Counted from the stretch's first letter, positions 24,561 through 33,687 are shown. The stretch: DNA of 38,432 bases from Rhodospirillales bacterium (GCA_025359905.1 JANYDF010000002.1:1-38432); one strand, 5' to 3'. Numbers and translations are program-made. Notes: generated by a model not told the origin, from the letters alone.

Positions 24561-25970
24561 GTGGCCGGTTCGACGGCGCTGGCGCCGGACGAGGCGTATT
24601 ACTGGGTGTGGTCGCGCGCTCTTGCCCCCGGCTATCTCGACCACCCGCCGATGGTCGCGCTGTGGATTTGGCTGGGCACCGCCATCGCTGGACCCGGCGC
24701 ACTTGGCGTGCGGCTGCTCGCGCCGCTTGCCGCAGCGCTCGGCAGCGTGCTGCTGGTGCAGGCGGCGGAGGATCTGTTGCCCGGCCGCCGCGCCGGGCTG
24801 ATCGCGGCGTACCTGCTGAACGCCACGCTGCTGTTCGGCGTGGGCGCCGTCACCATGACGCCGGATACACCGCTGCTGCTGTTCTGGACCGCGACGCTGT
24901 GGGCGCTGGCGCGGCTGCACGCCACCGGCCGCCCGGCCTGGTGGCTGGCGGCCGGAGTAGCAGGCGGGCTGGCGCTGGACAGCAAATACACCGCCGCCTT
25001 GCTCGCGCCCGCCGTGCTGGTGTGGCTGCTCGCGGTGCCCGTCAACCGGCAATGGCTGCGCCGCCCGTGGCCCTGGCTGGGGCTGGCCGCAGCACTGCTG
25101 CTGTTCGCGCCGGTGCTGGGCTGGAACGCGGCGCATGACTGGATCAGCTTCGCCAAACAGGGCGGGCGCACCGGCGACTGGGATATGTCCCGCGCATTAC
25201 AATTCATCGGTGAACTGTTCGGCGCGCAATTGCTGCTCGCCACGCCGCTGCTGGCGGTGCTGTTCGGCGGCGGCATCGCGCTGGCAGCCCAGCGCGGCTG
25301 GCGGCGCGATCCGGTCTGGGTGCTGCTCGCCGGGCTGACCGCGCTGCCCGCCCTGGTATTCCTGCAACACGCGCTCGGCGACCGGGTGCAGGCCAACTGG
25401 CCTGCGGTCATTTACCCAGGCGCCGCCATCGCCGCCGCCGGTCTCGCGCCGCGCTGGTCGCGGCTGCATCGCCCGGCGGCAGCGCTCGGGCTGGTGCTGA
25501 CTGGCTTGGTCTACGCGCAAAGCATTTGGTTCCTATTGCCGCTGCCCGCCGGGCTCGACCCGGCCCAAGCCCGTCTGGCTGGATGGGAAACATTCGCCGC
25601 CGCCACGGCCACGGCGGCGCGCGGCGTGCAGGCGGACTACGTGGTGGCGGAGAACTACGGCGATGCGGCCGAACTGGCGCTGCTGCTGCCGCCCGGCCTG
25701 CGCGCGCTGGGCCATGATACCCGCTGGCGCTTCTTCCGCCTGCGGAACGCCAGCCCAGCCACTGGCGGCCCAGCCACCGGCAGCCAAATCGGACTGCTCG
25801 TGCAGCCCGCCCGCTACGGCAGCCCGCTGGAGCACGGACGGTGGGCGTCGGCGGTCAAGCTGGCCGACCTGTCACGTCTTGCGGGCGGGGTGGCCGTCGC
25901 ACAGTACGGGCTTTATCGTGTGAGCGGGCCCGCCGGACAGATCCCGCTGACCGAGTTGCCACGGCCATAG
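24561..25970 (+). CDS. GT39-type integral membrane glycosyltransferase (ArnT/PMT-like)
   Basis: This is a multi-pass membrane protein of 469 residues from the GTG at 24561. The conserved first periplasmic loop APDEAYYWVWSRALAPGYLDHPPMVAL carries the DE..Y motif of the PMT_2/GT39 superfamily, with PDTPLLLFW and LALDSKYTA further on. Such enzymes move sugars from polyprenyl-phosphate carriers onto lipids or proteins in the periplasm, as ArnT does for lipid A. The coding frame continues upstream of 24561 as a hydrophobic helix to about 24498, directly at the Lrp stop, without ATG/GTG/TTG. The true start may therefore be a rare codon (CTG 24498). The acceptor is unknown. Confidence 0.88.
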   Translation: MAGSTALAPDEAYYWVWSRALAPGYLDHPPMVALWIWLGTAIAGPGALGVRLLAPLAAALGSVLLVQAAEDLLPGRRAGLIAAYLLNATLLFGVGAVTMTPDTPLLLFWTATLWALARLHATGRPAWWLAAGVAGGLALDSKYTAALLAPAVLVWLLAVPVNRQWLRRPWPWLGLAAALLLFAPVLGWNAAHDWISFAKQGGRTGDWDMSRALQFIGELFGAQLLLATPLLAVLFGGGIALAAQRGWRRDPVWVLLAGLTALPALVFLQHALGDRVQANWPAVIYPGAAIAAAGLAPRWSRLHRPAAALGLVLTGLVYAQSIWFLLPLPAGLDPAQARLAGWETFAAATATAARGVQADYVVAENYGDAAELALLLPPGLRALGHDTRWRFFRLRNASPATGGPATGSQIGLLVQPARYGSPLEHGRWASAVKLADLSRLAGGVAVAQYGLYRVSGPAGQIPLTELPRP

Positions 25971-25984
25971 TGATGGAGACGACG

Positions 25985-26953
25985 ATGGACCTGCCGACCC
26001 ACACAGATGTGCTGGCCGCGCGCGGCCGCATTGCCAGCCGGGTAGTGCGCACCCCGATGCTGCGCAACCCGCTGCTCGACGAGCTCACCGGCGGCACCAT
26101 CCTGTTGAAACCGGAACCGCTGCAACGCACCGGCAGCTTCAAGTTTCGCGGCGCCACCAACGCCATTCTGCAACTGAGCCCGGCGCAACTTGCCGCCGGC
26201 GTGGTGACGCACTCCTCGGGCAATCACGGTCAGGCCGTGGCGTGCGCCGCCGCCGCCGTGGGGGCCCGTGCCACGGTGTTCATGCCGCAGGACGCACCGC
26301 GCATTAAGCAAGACAGCACCGCGCGCTGGGGCGCCACCATCCGCCACTACAACCGCGTCACCGACGACCGCGAGGCGATGACGCACGGCTTCGCCGCCGA
26401 AACCGGTGCCACCCTGGTGCCGCCGTTCGACCATCCGCACGTCATCGCCGGTCAGGGCACGCTGGCGCTGGAGTTGTGCGACGACGCCTCGGCTGCCGGG
26501 CTGGCGATGGACTCCATGCTGGTCTGCACCGGCGGCGGCGGGCTGATCGCCGGCTGTTCACTGGCGATGGAAGGCGTGTCGCCCGCCACCAGGATGTATT
26601 GCGTCGAACCGGAAGGCTGGGACGATACCGCCCGGTCGCTGGTGGCGGGCGAGCGCGTGGCAGCGGACGGCGGCTCGATGCTGTGCGACGCGCTGCTGGC
26701 GAAAATGCCCGGCAAGCTCACCTTCGCGGTCAACCGCACGCATCTTGCGGGCGGCGTCGCGGTCAGCGACGCCGAGGTGCTGGCGGCGGTGGCGTTCGCC
26801 TTCCTGCACCTGAAAATGGTGGTCGAACCGGGCGGCGCAGTGTGTCTGGCCGCCCTGCTGGCCGGCAAATTCGACGCGCGCGGCAAGGTGGTGGGTGCTG
26901 TGCTCAGCGGCGGCAACGTCGATCCGGCGGTGTTCGCGCGCGCCATCGGGTAG
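25985..26953 (+). CDS. PLP-dependent threonine/serine dehydratase family protein
   Basis: This 322-residue enzyme of the fold-type II PLP family has the cofactor lysine in TGSFKFRGA (K53), THSSGNHGQAVA binding the substrate carboxylate, and the glycine loop CTGGGGLIAG for the PLP phosphate. There is no C-terminal ACT domain, so it resembles serine racemase, the catabolic threonine dehydratase or hydroxyaspartate dehydratase more than biosynthetic IlvA. It deaminates a hydroxy-amino acid to the 2-oxo acid. The ATG at 25985 has GGAG seven bases before it; an in-frame ATG at 25973 would add four residues. It starts 14 bases after the GT39 stop. Confidence 0.9.
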   Translation: MDLPTHTDVLAARGRIASRVVRTPMLRNPLLDELTGGTILLKPEPLQRTGSFKFRGATNAILQLSPAQLAAGVVTHSSGNHGQAVACAAAAVGARATVFMPQDAPRIKQDSTARWGATIRHYNRVTDDREAMTHGFAAETGATLVPPFDHPHVIAGQGTLALELCDDASAAGLAMDSMLVCTGGGGLIAGCSLAMEGVSPATRMYCVEPEGWDDTARSLVAGERVAADGGSMLCDALLAKMPGKLTFAVNRTHLAGGVAVSDAEVLAAVAFAFLHLKMVVEPGGAVCLAALLAGKFDARGKVVGAVLSGGNVDPAVFARAIG

Positions 26954-26959
26954 CGGCGG

Positions 26960-27616
26960 CTACATCAGCTTCACCGCCGCCAGTACTTCCTCGACGCCGT
27001 TGATCAGGATCTGCACGCCGACGCACAGCAACAGAAACGCCATCATGCGCGATACCGTGCGCCGCGCCGTCGCCCCCAGACGGCCGGCCACCTGATCGGC
27101 GGAGCGGTACGACACCCACACCAGCAGTGCGATGGCCGCCGCAGCGGCGCTGACGCCCAGGAAGAAGCCGAGAATGCCGGGGCCGCTGGCCGGGCGTTCG
27201 GCGCCGAGCGCGATGGCCACCGAAATGGTGCCCGGCCCGGTGGTCAGCGGCATGGTCAGCGGAAAGAACGCGATATCCTGTGCCGCGCTGCCGGGGCTGC
27301 CCGCCTGCTGCTGCTTGCGCTGCTCGCGTTCCTCGGGCGTGGTCAGCAACGTCCAGGCTTGCAGCGCCACCACCGTGCCGCCCGCGATCCGCAGCGCCGC
27401 CATTGAAATGCCGAAGAAATTCAGCACGTAAGCGCCGCCCCACAGCGCGCCGAGCATGGTCAGCAACGCGTACAGGCCCACGCGCCACGCCAGCCGCGTG
27501 CGCTCGGGCTGCGGCAGATGCGCCGTCACCTCGTTGTAAATGAACGCGGTGCCAAATGGATTGACGATGGAGAACAGCGCCGGAAACGCCAGCAGGAAGG
27601 CGGCGGATGCGGTCAT
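26960..27616 (-). CDS. marC: MarC-family integral membrane protein
   Basis: This 218-residue protein has about six membrane segments. The family motifs are PALFSIVNPFGTAFIYNEVT near the start (MarC proteins carry NPxG here) and the internally related MPLTTGPGTISVAIAL around residue 120. MarC proteins are inner-membrane proteins once linked to multiple antibiotic resistance; their substrate is still unsettled, with small neutral amino acids or export suggested. It converges with the dehydratase gene, six bases apart. The gene symbol is by family only. Confidence 0.88.
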   Translation of the reverse strand: MTASAAFLLAFPALFSIVNPFGTAFIYNEVTAHLPQPERTRLAWRVGLYALLTMLGALWGGAYVLNFFGISMAALRIAGGTVVALQAWTLLTTPEEREQRKQQQAGSPGSAAQDIAFFPLTMPLTTGPGTISVAIALGAERPASGPGILGFFLGVSAAAAAIALLVWVSYRSADQVAGRLGATARRTVSRMMAFLLLCVGVQILINGVEEVLAAVKLM

Positions 27617-27647
27617 GCGCCTGCCCTCCTTTGCCTACCGAACGCAA

Positions 27648-27693
27648 TCCCTCCCCCGCCCCCCCCCGCAAAGGAAGGTGGCCGGGGGAGGGT
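27648..27693. repeat. GC-rich hairpin between DUF1993 and marC
   Basis: CCCTCCCCC (27649-27657) pairs with GGGGGAGGG (27684-27692), a 9-10 bp stem around a C-rich loop. On the plus strand it is followed by TTTTCTT. On the minus strand, where the neighbouring genes run, no T-run follows. It starts just after the DUF1993 stop, so it may end transcription of argG-DUF1993 weakly, or be a copy of a dispersed palindromic repeat. Confidence 0.4.
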
Positions 27694-27698
27694 TTTCT

Positions 27699-28202
27699 TC
27701 AGGCCCCGAGATAGTCGCGCTTGCCGACCTCGACGCCGTTGTGGCGCAGGATGGCGTAGGCGGCTGTGCAATGGAAATACACGTTCGGCAGCACGAACGT
27801 GGTCAGGTAGCCGATCCCATCGAAGCTCTGCTCGCCGGTGCGGAACTTCAGCACGATCGTCTTGTCCTCGCTGCCGTCGATCTGCGCCGGAGTGAAGCTG
27901 CCGACGAAATCGACGGTGCGCTGCACCCGGTCCTGCAACTCGGCAAACGACGCCTCGGTGTCCGCCCAGCTTGGCGCTTCCACGCCGGCCAGACGGGCGG
28001 CGCAGCCCTTGGCGGTGTCGCTGGCAATCTGCACCTGACGGGTCAGCGCGAACATGTCCGGCGCCAGCCGGGCGTTCAGCAGCACCGACGGATCGATCTT
28101 TTTGGCTTCGGCGAATTCCGCGCCCTTTTCCAGCACCTTGCCGAGTGCGGTGAGCGCGCGCGTCATCAACGGCACCGAGGCCGAATACATCGAAATGGTC
28201 AT
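27699..28202 (-). CDS. DUF1993 family protein
   Basis: This 167-residue soluble protein begins MTISMYSASVPLMTRALTAL and ends with FHCTAAYAILRHNGVEVGKRDYLGA, both characteristic of DUF1993. Mid-protein landmarks are ARLAPDMFALTRQVQIASD and LPNVYFHCTAAY. The fold is expected to be a DinB-like four-helix bundle, some members of which bind metals; the function is unknown. The ATG at 28202 is chosen over an upstream in-frame start at 28241 because it matches the family N-terminus and clears argG. It directly follows argG on the same strand (one base apart). Confidence 0.88.
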   Translation of the reverse strand: MTISMYSASVPLMTRALTALGKVLEKGAEFAEAKKIDPSVLLNARLAPDMFALTRQVQIASDTAKGCAARLAGVEAPSWADTEASFAELQDRVQRTVDFVGSFTPAQIDGSEDKTIVLKFRTGEQSFDGIGYLTTFVLPNVYFHCTAAYAILRHNGVEVGKRDYLGA

Positions 28203-28203
28203 A

Positions 28204-29433
28204 CTATAGGCTTCCCCCACGGCGTCCGGCCATCGCCCCAAGGCGCAACCGCAACGCGTTTAGTTTGATGAACCCTTGCGCGTCGAACTGGTCGTACGCG
28301 CCCTGGTCATCCTCAAATGTTACGTGTTTCATCGAATACAAGCTGTTCGGGCTCTCGCGCCCGATCACCGACACGTTGCCCTTGTACAGCTTCAACCTTA
28401 CCGAACCGGTCACGCTGGCCTGGCTGGTGTCGATCAGCGCCTGCAACATGCGGCGTTCCGGGCTGAACCAGAAGCCGTTGTAGATCAACTCCGCGTAGCG
28501 CGGCATCAGGCTGTCCTTCAGGTGGCAGGCCTCGCGGTCGAGCGTGATGCTCTCGATGCCGCGATGCGCCGCCAGCAGGATGGTGCCGCCGGGGGTTTCG
28601 TAAACGCCGCGCGACTTCATGCCGACGAAGCGGTTTTCCACCAGATCGAGCCGGCCGATGCCGTTCGCCTTGCCCAGTGCGTTCAGCTTGGTCAGCAGCG
28701 TGGCCGGCGACAGCTTCTCGCCGTCGATGCCCACCGCATCGCCATGCTCGAATTCGACCGAGATCACCGTCGCCCGATCCGGCGCGTCCTCGGGGCGGAT
28801 GGTGCGCTGGTAGACGATCTCATCGGCTTCCACGGCGGGGTCTTCGAGGATTTTGCCCTCAGACGACGAGTGCAGCAGGTTGGCATCCACCGAGAACGGT
28901 GCCTCGCCGCGCTTGTCCTTGGCAATGGGGATCTGGTTGGTCTCGGCGAATTCCAGCAGCCGCGTGCGGCTGGTCAGGTCCCATTCCCGCCAGGGTGCAA
29001 TGATCTTGATGTCGGGCTTCAGCGCGTAATAGCTGAGCTCGAAGCGCACTTGGTCGTTGCCCTTGCCGGTGGCGCCGTGTGCCACCGCATCGGCGCCGAC
29101 CATTTCGGCGATCTCGATCTGGCGCTGGGCGATCAAAGGCCGCGCGATGGAGGTGCCGAGCAGGTATTGCCCTTCGTACAGCGTATTGGCGCGGAACATC
29201 GGAAAGACGAAGTCTTTCACGAAGGTCTCACGCAGATCGTCGACGAAGATTTCCTTGATGCCGAACATCTCGGCCTTGCGCCGCGCCGGCTCAAGTTCTT
29301 CGCCCTGCCCCAGATCGGCGGTGAAGGTTACCACCTCGCACTTATAGGTGGTTTGCAGCCACCGCAGGATCACGCTGGTGTCGAGCCCGCCCGAATAGGC
29401 CAGCACGACTTTCTTGACATCCTTCACACGCAT
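28204..29433 (-). CDS. argG: Argininosuccinate synthase
   Basis: This 409-residue enzyme condenses citrulline and aspartate with ATP in arginine synthesis. The PP-loop reads [17 protein letters not shown]. The [15 protein letters not shown] segment and [20 protein letters not shown] are invariant family stretches, and [16 protein letters not shown] is also present. The ATG at 29433 is preferred; an ATG 12 bases upstream is possible. GAGG lies 11-12 bases before the chosen start. The length is normal for the type found in most bacteria. Confidence 0.96.
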   Translation of the reverse strand: MRVKDVKKVVLAYSGGLDTSVILRWLQTTYKCEVVTFTADLGQGEELEPARRKAEMFGIKEIFVDDLRETFVKDFVFPMFRANTLYEGQYLLGTSIARPLIAQRQIEIAEMVGADAVAHGATGKGNDQVRFELSYYALKPDIKIIAPWREWDLTSRTRLLEFAETNQIPIAKDKRGEAPFSVDANLLHSSSEGKILEDPAVEADEIVYQRTIRPEDAPDRATVISVEFEHGDAVGIDGEKLSPATLLTKLNALGKANGIGRLDLVENRFVGMKSRGVYETPGGTILLAAHRGIESITLDREACHLKDSLMPRYAELIYNGFWFSPERRMLQALIDTSQASVTGSVRLKLYKGNVSVIGRESPNSLYSMKHVTFEDDQGAYDQFDAQGFIKLNALRLRLGAMAGRRGGSL

Positions 29434-29509
29434 CGGACCGCACATCCTCGCCCAAACCCAAGCGCCGCAGGTAGCGCCGCCCGCTTGTCTTACGCAAGCG
29501 GCTGCGGCG

Positions 29510-30688
29510 TTAGTCTGCTCCGGCGGCGGCGGTTTGCGGCCGGCGCATCAGCCGGGCCAGCCACAGCGCGCACAGCAGCACGGCGGCGGCGTCGATGGCG
29601 AACGCCATCCGGTAGCCGCCGGTGCCGATCAAGGCACCCATGCCGCGCGCGCCGATGCTCTGGCCGACGAACAGCAGGCAGGCGAAGCACGACACGGCGG
29701 TGGCGCGGGCGTTCGGCAGCATCTCGGTAGCGCGCGCCTGCATCGTGCTGTGCAGCATGAAAAACCCCAGGCCGAGGGCCAACTCCACCAGCACAAACGC
29801 AGGCCACCACGGCACGCTGACCGCCACAGCCAGCGCCAGCACCAGCAGCAATCCGCCGGCCAGCACCATGCGCGCCTCGCCGAGATGGCGCACCAGCAGC
29901 TTGGCGCTGCGGATATAGATCAGCGCGCCCAGCCCGAAGCAGGCCAGCAACAGGCCGATGGCCGCATACGGCAGGCCGAACCGCTCACGCAAATAGGGGG
30001 CCAGGAACGGAAACGCGCCCACCAGCACCATGCCGTCGATGAACGCGCCGATCAGCAATTGGCGGGATGCCTTGCGGCGCAGAAGGCCCACGAACGGCTC
30101 GATAGTGAACCGCGCCGACGGGTTGCGCCGGTCCGGCAGGTGGCGGATGCGCGCCGCCAGCGCTGCCGCCACCAGCAACGCGCCGGCCGCCAGCACCAGA
30201 AACACCCCACGCCAGCCGACATAGTCGCCGAACACGCCGCCGATCGGGCCGGCCAGCGTCTGCGCCAGCACGATCCCGGTCAGGAACCGGCTGAGTGTGA
30301 CCTGCCGTTCGGCATACGGCACCGAGTCGCCGATATAGGCCAGCCCGACCGGGATCAGCCCGGCGCTCGCCCCGCCCGCCCCGGCGCGCAGCAGCGTGAG
30401 CGTGCCCAGGTCGCTGGCCAGCGCGCAGGCGCTGGTTGCCACCGCATAGGCCAGCAGCGCGCCCAAAATCACCCGCAGCTTACCGAAGCGGTCGCCGACC
30501 GGGCCGAGCACCAACTGGCAGACGCCGTACGGCAAGGTGAAGGCGGCCACCACGATGGAAACGGCGGGCACCGTGGTGTCGAAGTCCGACGCGATGACAT
30601 GCAGCAGCGGGTCGATCACCCGCGCCCCGGCCGACGACAGAAACCCCGCCGCCGCCAGCAATCCCAGCGGCAATGCCACCTGTCCCAT
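29510..30688 (-). CDS. Major facilitator superfamily transporter
   Basis: This 392-residue inner-membrane protein has about 12 membrane segments. The MFS loop 2-3 motif appears as [18 protein letters not shown], with a related signature [20 protein letters not shown] in segment 5, typical of the drug-proton antiporter (DHA1) group, so it probably exports small hydrophobic compounds. The substrate is not predictable. A GAGGAG ribosome site stands seven bases before the ATG. It lies 23 bases downstream of the DUF1674 gene on the same strand and is probably read from the same promoter. Confidence 0.88.
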   Translation of the reverse strand: MGQVALPLGLLAAAGFLSSAGARVIDPLLHVIASDFDTTVPAVSIVVAAFTLPYGVCQLVLGPVGDRFGKLRVILGALLAYAVATSACALASDLGTLTLLRAGAGGASAGLIPVGLAYIGDSVPYAERQVTLSRFLTGIVLAQTLAGPIGGVFGDYVGWRGVFLVLAAGALLVAAALAARIRHLPDRRNPSARFTIEPFVGLLRRKASRQLLIGAFIDGMVLVGAFPFLAPYLRERFGLPYAAIGLLLACFGLGALIYIRSAKLLVRHLGEARMVLAGGLLLVLALAVAVSVPWWPAFVLVELALGLGFFMLHSTMQARATEMLPNARATAVSCFACLLFVGQSIGARGMGALIGTGGYRMAFAIDAAAVLLCALWLARLMRRPQTAAAGAD

Positions 30689-30711
30689 ACCGGGCTCCTC
30701 GCACCCCGGCC

Positions 30712-30876
30712 CTAGAAGTCGCTACAGCGGCCCTTCTGCTCCCAGTCACCGTAGCGCGTCGGCTCTGGTCCCTTGGGGCCGCCGATTTCCTTGGGCATGG
30801 GCGCGGGCTTGCTTGCGGATTGCGTTGGCTGCGCCGGGACAGCGGGCGGATTCAGGACAGCTTGCGTGTCGGTCAT
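30712..30876 (-). CDS. DUF1674 (SDHAF4-like) small protein, 54 residues
   Basis: This short gene ends in the DUF1674 signature GGPKGPEPTRYGDWEQKGRC followed by SDF, which is the whole conserved core of the family. The N-terminal half (residues 1-29) is proline/alanine-rich and variable. DUF1674 is the bacterial counterpart of succinate dehydrogenase assembly factor 4, which helps load FAD-bearing SdhA in mitochondria. The same role here is inferred. The ATG at 30876 is the sensible start inside a longer antisense frame. It precedes the MFS gene by 23 bases. Confidence 0.85.
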   Translation of the reverse strand: MTDTQAVLNPPAVPAQPTQSASKPAPMPKEIGGPKGPEPTRYGDWEQKGRCSDF

Positions 30877-31023
30877 GACCTTACTGTAGTCCGCCGCACC
30901 AGCCCTGCAACCAAGCGCCGCACGAATTGTGTTTTCTGCGCGCTGTCGGGCTTGCGCACACCCGTACTGCAACAGAAATCTACTAAGCTGCCGCAGGGCA
31001 TCGCCGCCCGGATAAGGTTTCTC

Positions 31024-31962
31024 ATGCGTTGCGTCCTGCCCTTTGCGCTTGCCATCGTGCTGGCGCCGCTTTGCACGCCGAACGCAGCCCCGGCGCTGGG
31101 GCAGCCGTTGCCTGAACGCGAGGTGACGGTGGTGAACCATGCCAAGCAGCCGATCAACGAACTGTACGCCTCGCCGTCCGACGCCGCAGCCTGGGGCGAG
31201 GACCGGCTTGGCGAGCAGACCCTGGCGCCTGGGCGCAGTCTGCGGCTGAAACTGGGCAAGCCGCACGACTGCGCTTTCGACATCCAGGCGGTCTATATCG
31301 ACGCCAGCCGCGAGGAACTGCACGGCACCGATCTGTGCCGCCTGCATCAAATCACCTTCGACGGCACCGCCGCGACGCCAGCCCCAACGCTGACCGCCAC
31401 GCATGAAGTAACCCTTGCCAACCGCGCGCCGCGCCCCATTCAGCAAGTGCTGATCTCGTCCGCCGACGCAGGCGATTGGGGCGACGACCGGCTGGGCAAT
31501 TCCAGCATTTCGGTCGGCGACAGCGCCGTGGTGCAATATCGCGGCGACTGCATCGCCGATCTGCGCGTGGTGTTCGACAACCGCAGCGCCGAGGAGCGCC
31601 GGGGCATCAATTTCTGCGCCGCGCGCCGCATCGCCATCCAGCCCGGCTGGGCCACTGCCGACACAGTACCGACCGAGATGCAGCCGGGTGCGGAGATGGT
31701 GCCGCTCGATGTCCTGAACAGCACCGGGCACGCAGCGACCGGGCTTTACCTGTTTCCGGCGGGTAGCGCGGATCGCGGGCCGGACCTGCTGGCGGGTACG
31801 CCGCTGGAGGACCGGGCGCATATGTCGATCATCGTGCAACGCCCGGCGGGCATCTGCGCGTTCTCGGCGCATTTGGTGTTCGGCGGCAAACTGCCGGATC
31901 AGGATGTGACCGGGCTCGACGTATGCGGCCCTGACGGCGTGGTGCTGCCGCGCCGGGGGTAG
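31024..31962 (+). CDS. Periplasmic protein of three tandem repeats, function unknown
   Basis: This 312-residue protein has a Sec-type signal peptide (MRCVLPFALAIVLAPLCTPN, cleavage probably after the alanine-rich stretch near residue 25). Three repeats of about 80 residues follow, at roughly 33-113, 127-206 and 226-308. Each carries a ...G.D.L... segment (WGEDRLG, WGDDRLG, RGPDLLAG) and two cysteines at similar spacing (C83/C105, C176/C198, C278/C301), suggesting one disulfide per repeat. The third repeat is the most diverged. The unit resembles single-domain periplasmic hypothetical proteins common in Proteobacteria, but I know no function for them. It converges with the binding-protein gene, one base apart. 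Confidence 0.78.
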   Translation: MRCVLPFALAIVLAPLCTPNAAPALGQPLPEREVTVVNHAKQPINELYASPSDAAAWGEDRLGEQTLAPGRSLRLKLGKPHDCAFDIQAVYIDASREELHGTDLCRLHQITFDGTAATPAPTLTATHEVTLANRAPRPIQQVLISSADAGDWGDDRLGNSSISVGDSAVVQYRGDCIADLRVVFDNRSAEERRGINFCAARRIAIQPGWATADTVPTEMQPGAEMVPLDVLNSTGHAATGLYLFPAGSADRGPDLLAGTPLEDRAHMSIIVQRPAGICAFSAHLVFGGKLPDQDVTGLDVCGPDGVVLPRRG

Positions 31963-31963
31963 C

Positions 31964-33202
31964 CTATTTCGCCGCGATCATCGGGCACTTCCCATCTTCC
32001 AGCGTCCGCGCCGCAGCCTCCGGCGCCGTGGTCGCCGCCAGCTTGTAGTAGTCCCACGGCCCGGTGCTTTCGGCCGGGGTTTTCACCTGAAACAAATAGG
32101 CCGGATGCAGCAGGCGGCCGTCGGCGCGGATCACGCCGGGGCCGTACGCGTCGTCATCGGTTGGCATCGCCTTCATCCGCGCCACAGCGACGCTGCCGGA
32201 TTTGCGGATTTCGACGGCGCCCATATCGGCGGCGGCTTTCAGATAGTGCAGCGTGGCGCCGTACGACCCGGCGTGCTCCATGTTGGGCCGCCAATCCGGG
32301 CGCATTTTCGGCAGGATGCGCTTGGTGAAGGCGCGGGTGCGGTCATTCAGATCCCAGTAGAAACTCTCGGTCAGCAGCAGCCCCTGTGCGGCCGGCAGGC
32401 CGAGTGCATGCACGTCGCCGATGAACATCAGCAGCGCCGCGATCGACATGCCGCCTTGGATCAGCCCGAATTCAGCGGCCTGCTTGATGCAGTTGATGGT
32501 GTCTGCGCCGGCATTGGCCAGCCCGAGCACTTTGGCCCCGCTGGCCTGCGCCTGCACCAGATAGGCGGAAAAATCCGAGGTTTGCGGGAACGGGTAGCGC
32601 ACCACGCCCGCCATCTTGCCGTGCGCCTGTTCCACGAGCGCGGTCACGTCACGCTGAAACGCCTGGCCCAGCGCGTAGTCGGCCACCAGCAGAAACCAAG
32701 TATCGCGCCCGCGTTCCACCAGCGCGCCGCCGGTCGAGCGGGCCAGCATGAAGGTATCGACCGTCCAGTGCACCGTGGTCGGCGCACATCGCACGCCGGT
32801 GAGATCGACGGTCGCGGCCCCCGAGACCAGGAACACCTTGTCTTTCTCACGCGCCACCTGCGCCACCGCGAGGCCGACGCCGCTGTTCGGCACATCGACG
32901 ATCACATCGACGCCGTCGCGGTCGAACCATTGCCGGGCGATGGTGGCGCCAACATCCGGCTTGTTCAGATGATCGCCCTGGATCACCTCCACCGTGAGGC
33001 CGGGTGAGGCCGCCATCGCCTCCTCCGCCGCCTGCCGCACGCCCGCCACCGAGCCAGCGCCGGCAGTGTCGCGATACGGGCCGGACAAATCGGTGAGCAC
33101 GCCGATGCGTAACGTGGGCGCGGTTTGCGCCCGGCCCAATCGCGGCGCCGCCACCGACGCCGCAAGCGTGGTGCCGAGCAGAGTCCGCCGTGTGATCGAC
33201 AT
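31964..33202 (-). CDS. Orphan branched-chain amino-acid-type ABC substrate-binding protein
   Basis: This 412-residue protein begins with a Tat-like signal (SITRRTLLGTTLAASVAAPR, likely cleaved after GRAQ) and continues as a type 1 periplasmic binding protein (LRIGVLTDLSGPYRDTAGAG, then VIQGDHLNKPDVG and DVIVDVPNSGVGLAVAQVA). It resembles Liv/HAAT receptors. No permease or ATPase genes are adjacent; the nearest Liv transporter is 28 kb away at 1-3909. The substrate is unknown; homologs bind amides, urea or aromatic acids. It lies 71 bases after the unknown gene at 33274-33687 on the same strand. Confidence 0.9.
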   Translation of the reverse strand: MSITRRTLLGTTLAASVAAPRLGRAQTAPTLRIGVLTDLSGPYRDTAGAGSVAGVRQAAEEAMAASPGLTVEVIQGDHLNKPDVGATIARQWFDRDGVDVIVDVPNSGVGLAVAQVAREKDKVFLVSGAATVDLTGVRCAPTTVHWTVDTFMLARSTGGALVERGRDTWFLLVADYALGQAFQRDVTALVEQAHGKMAGVVRYPFPQTSDFSAYLVQAQASGAKVLGLANAGADTINCIKQAAEFGLIQGGMSIAALLMFIGDVHALGLPAAQGLLLTESFYWDLNDRTRAFTKRILPKMRPDWRPNMEHAGSYGATLHYLKAAADMGAVEIRKSGSVAVARMKAMPTDDDAYGPGVIRADGRLLHPAYLFQVKTPAESTGPWDYYKLAATTAPEAAARTLEDGKCPMIAAK

Positions 33203-33273
33203 TGCTATATTTCCCTGGCCGCCCCAGGTAATTTATGACCGATCGGCGCACCCCGCGTCCAGCACGGCAGCTT

Positions 33274-33687
33274 TCAAACGGTCACCAGCCCGGTTAACAG
33301 CCCGGTCAACAGCGCGCCAGCCTGCGCCAGACTGTCCACGTCGGCCATGCGGAACCGCCCGGCTTGCTCCCAGCGGCTCACAGCACCGTCGCTGACCAGA
33401 CGCGGCGGCAGGATGTTGATGAAATCGCGCACCCCGGTGCAGGCCATCGCCGGGTTGAACACCCGGGCCAGCCAATCCGGGTCGTGCTGCACCATCGCCC
33501 CTTCGGTGTGGCGCAAATCGATGATCCAGCCGGTGATGCCGGGCCGCCCCCGGCAGAAATCCGCCGCCCGCAGCAACGCCGCGCGCTGGCCCCGGTTCGG
33601 GCCATAGCCCAGCCACTCGGCCCGCACCGCGCGCCATTCGGCGTGGTGGTGGAAACGGATCTGGTTCTCGACCGAGAACACCAACAT
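33274..33687 (-). CDS. Unrecognised protein, 137 residues
   Basis: I do not recognise this protein. It starts MLVFSVENQIRFHHHAEWRA and contains a strand-helix core GWIIDLRHTEGAM, then DPDWLARVFNPAM, a layout reminiscent of SpoIIAA/STAS-like small domains, but this is weak. It has no signal peptide or membrane segment. A G-rich ribosome site (GGGGGGT) lies about ten bases upstream of the ATG. It sits between rnd and the orphan binding-protein gene on the minus strand, with gaps of 68 and 71 bases, so linkage to either is unclear. Confidence 0.6.
   Translation of the reverse strand: MLVFSVENQIRFHHHAEWRAVRAEWLGYGPNRGQRAALLRAADFCRGRPGITGWIIDLRHTEGAMVQHDPDWLARVFNPAMACTGVRDFINILPPRLVSDGAVSRWEQAGRFRMADVDSLAQAGALLTGLLTGLVTV

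Noticed and set aside
27648-27693. Hairpin with T-run considered as a strong intrinsic terminator
   Set aside because: The T-run follows only on the plus strand, where no gene leads into it; it is listed as a repeat or hairpin instead.
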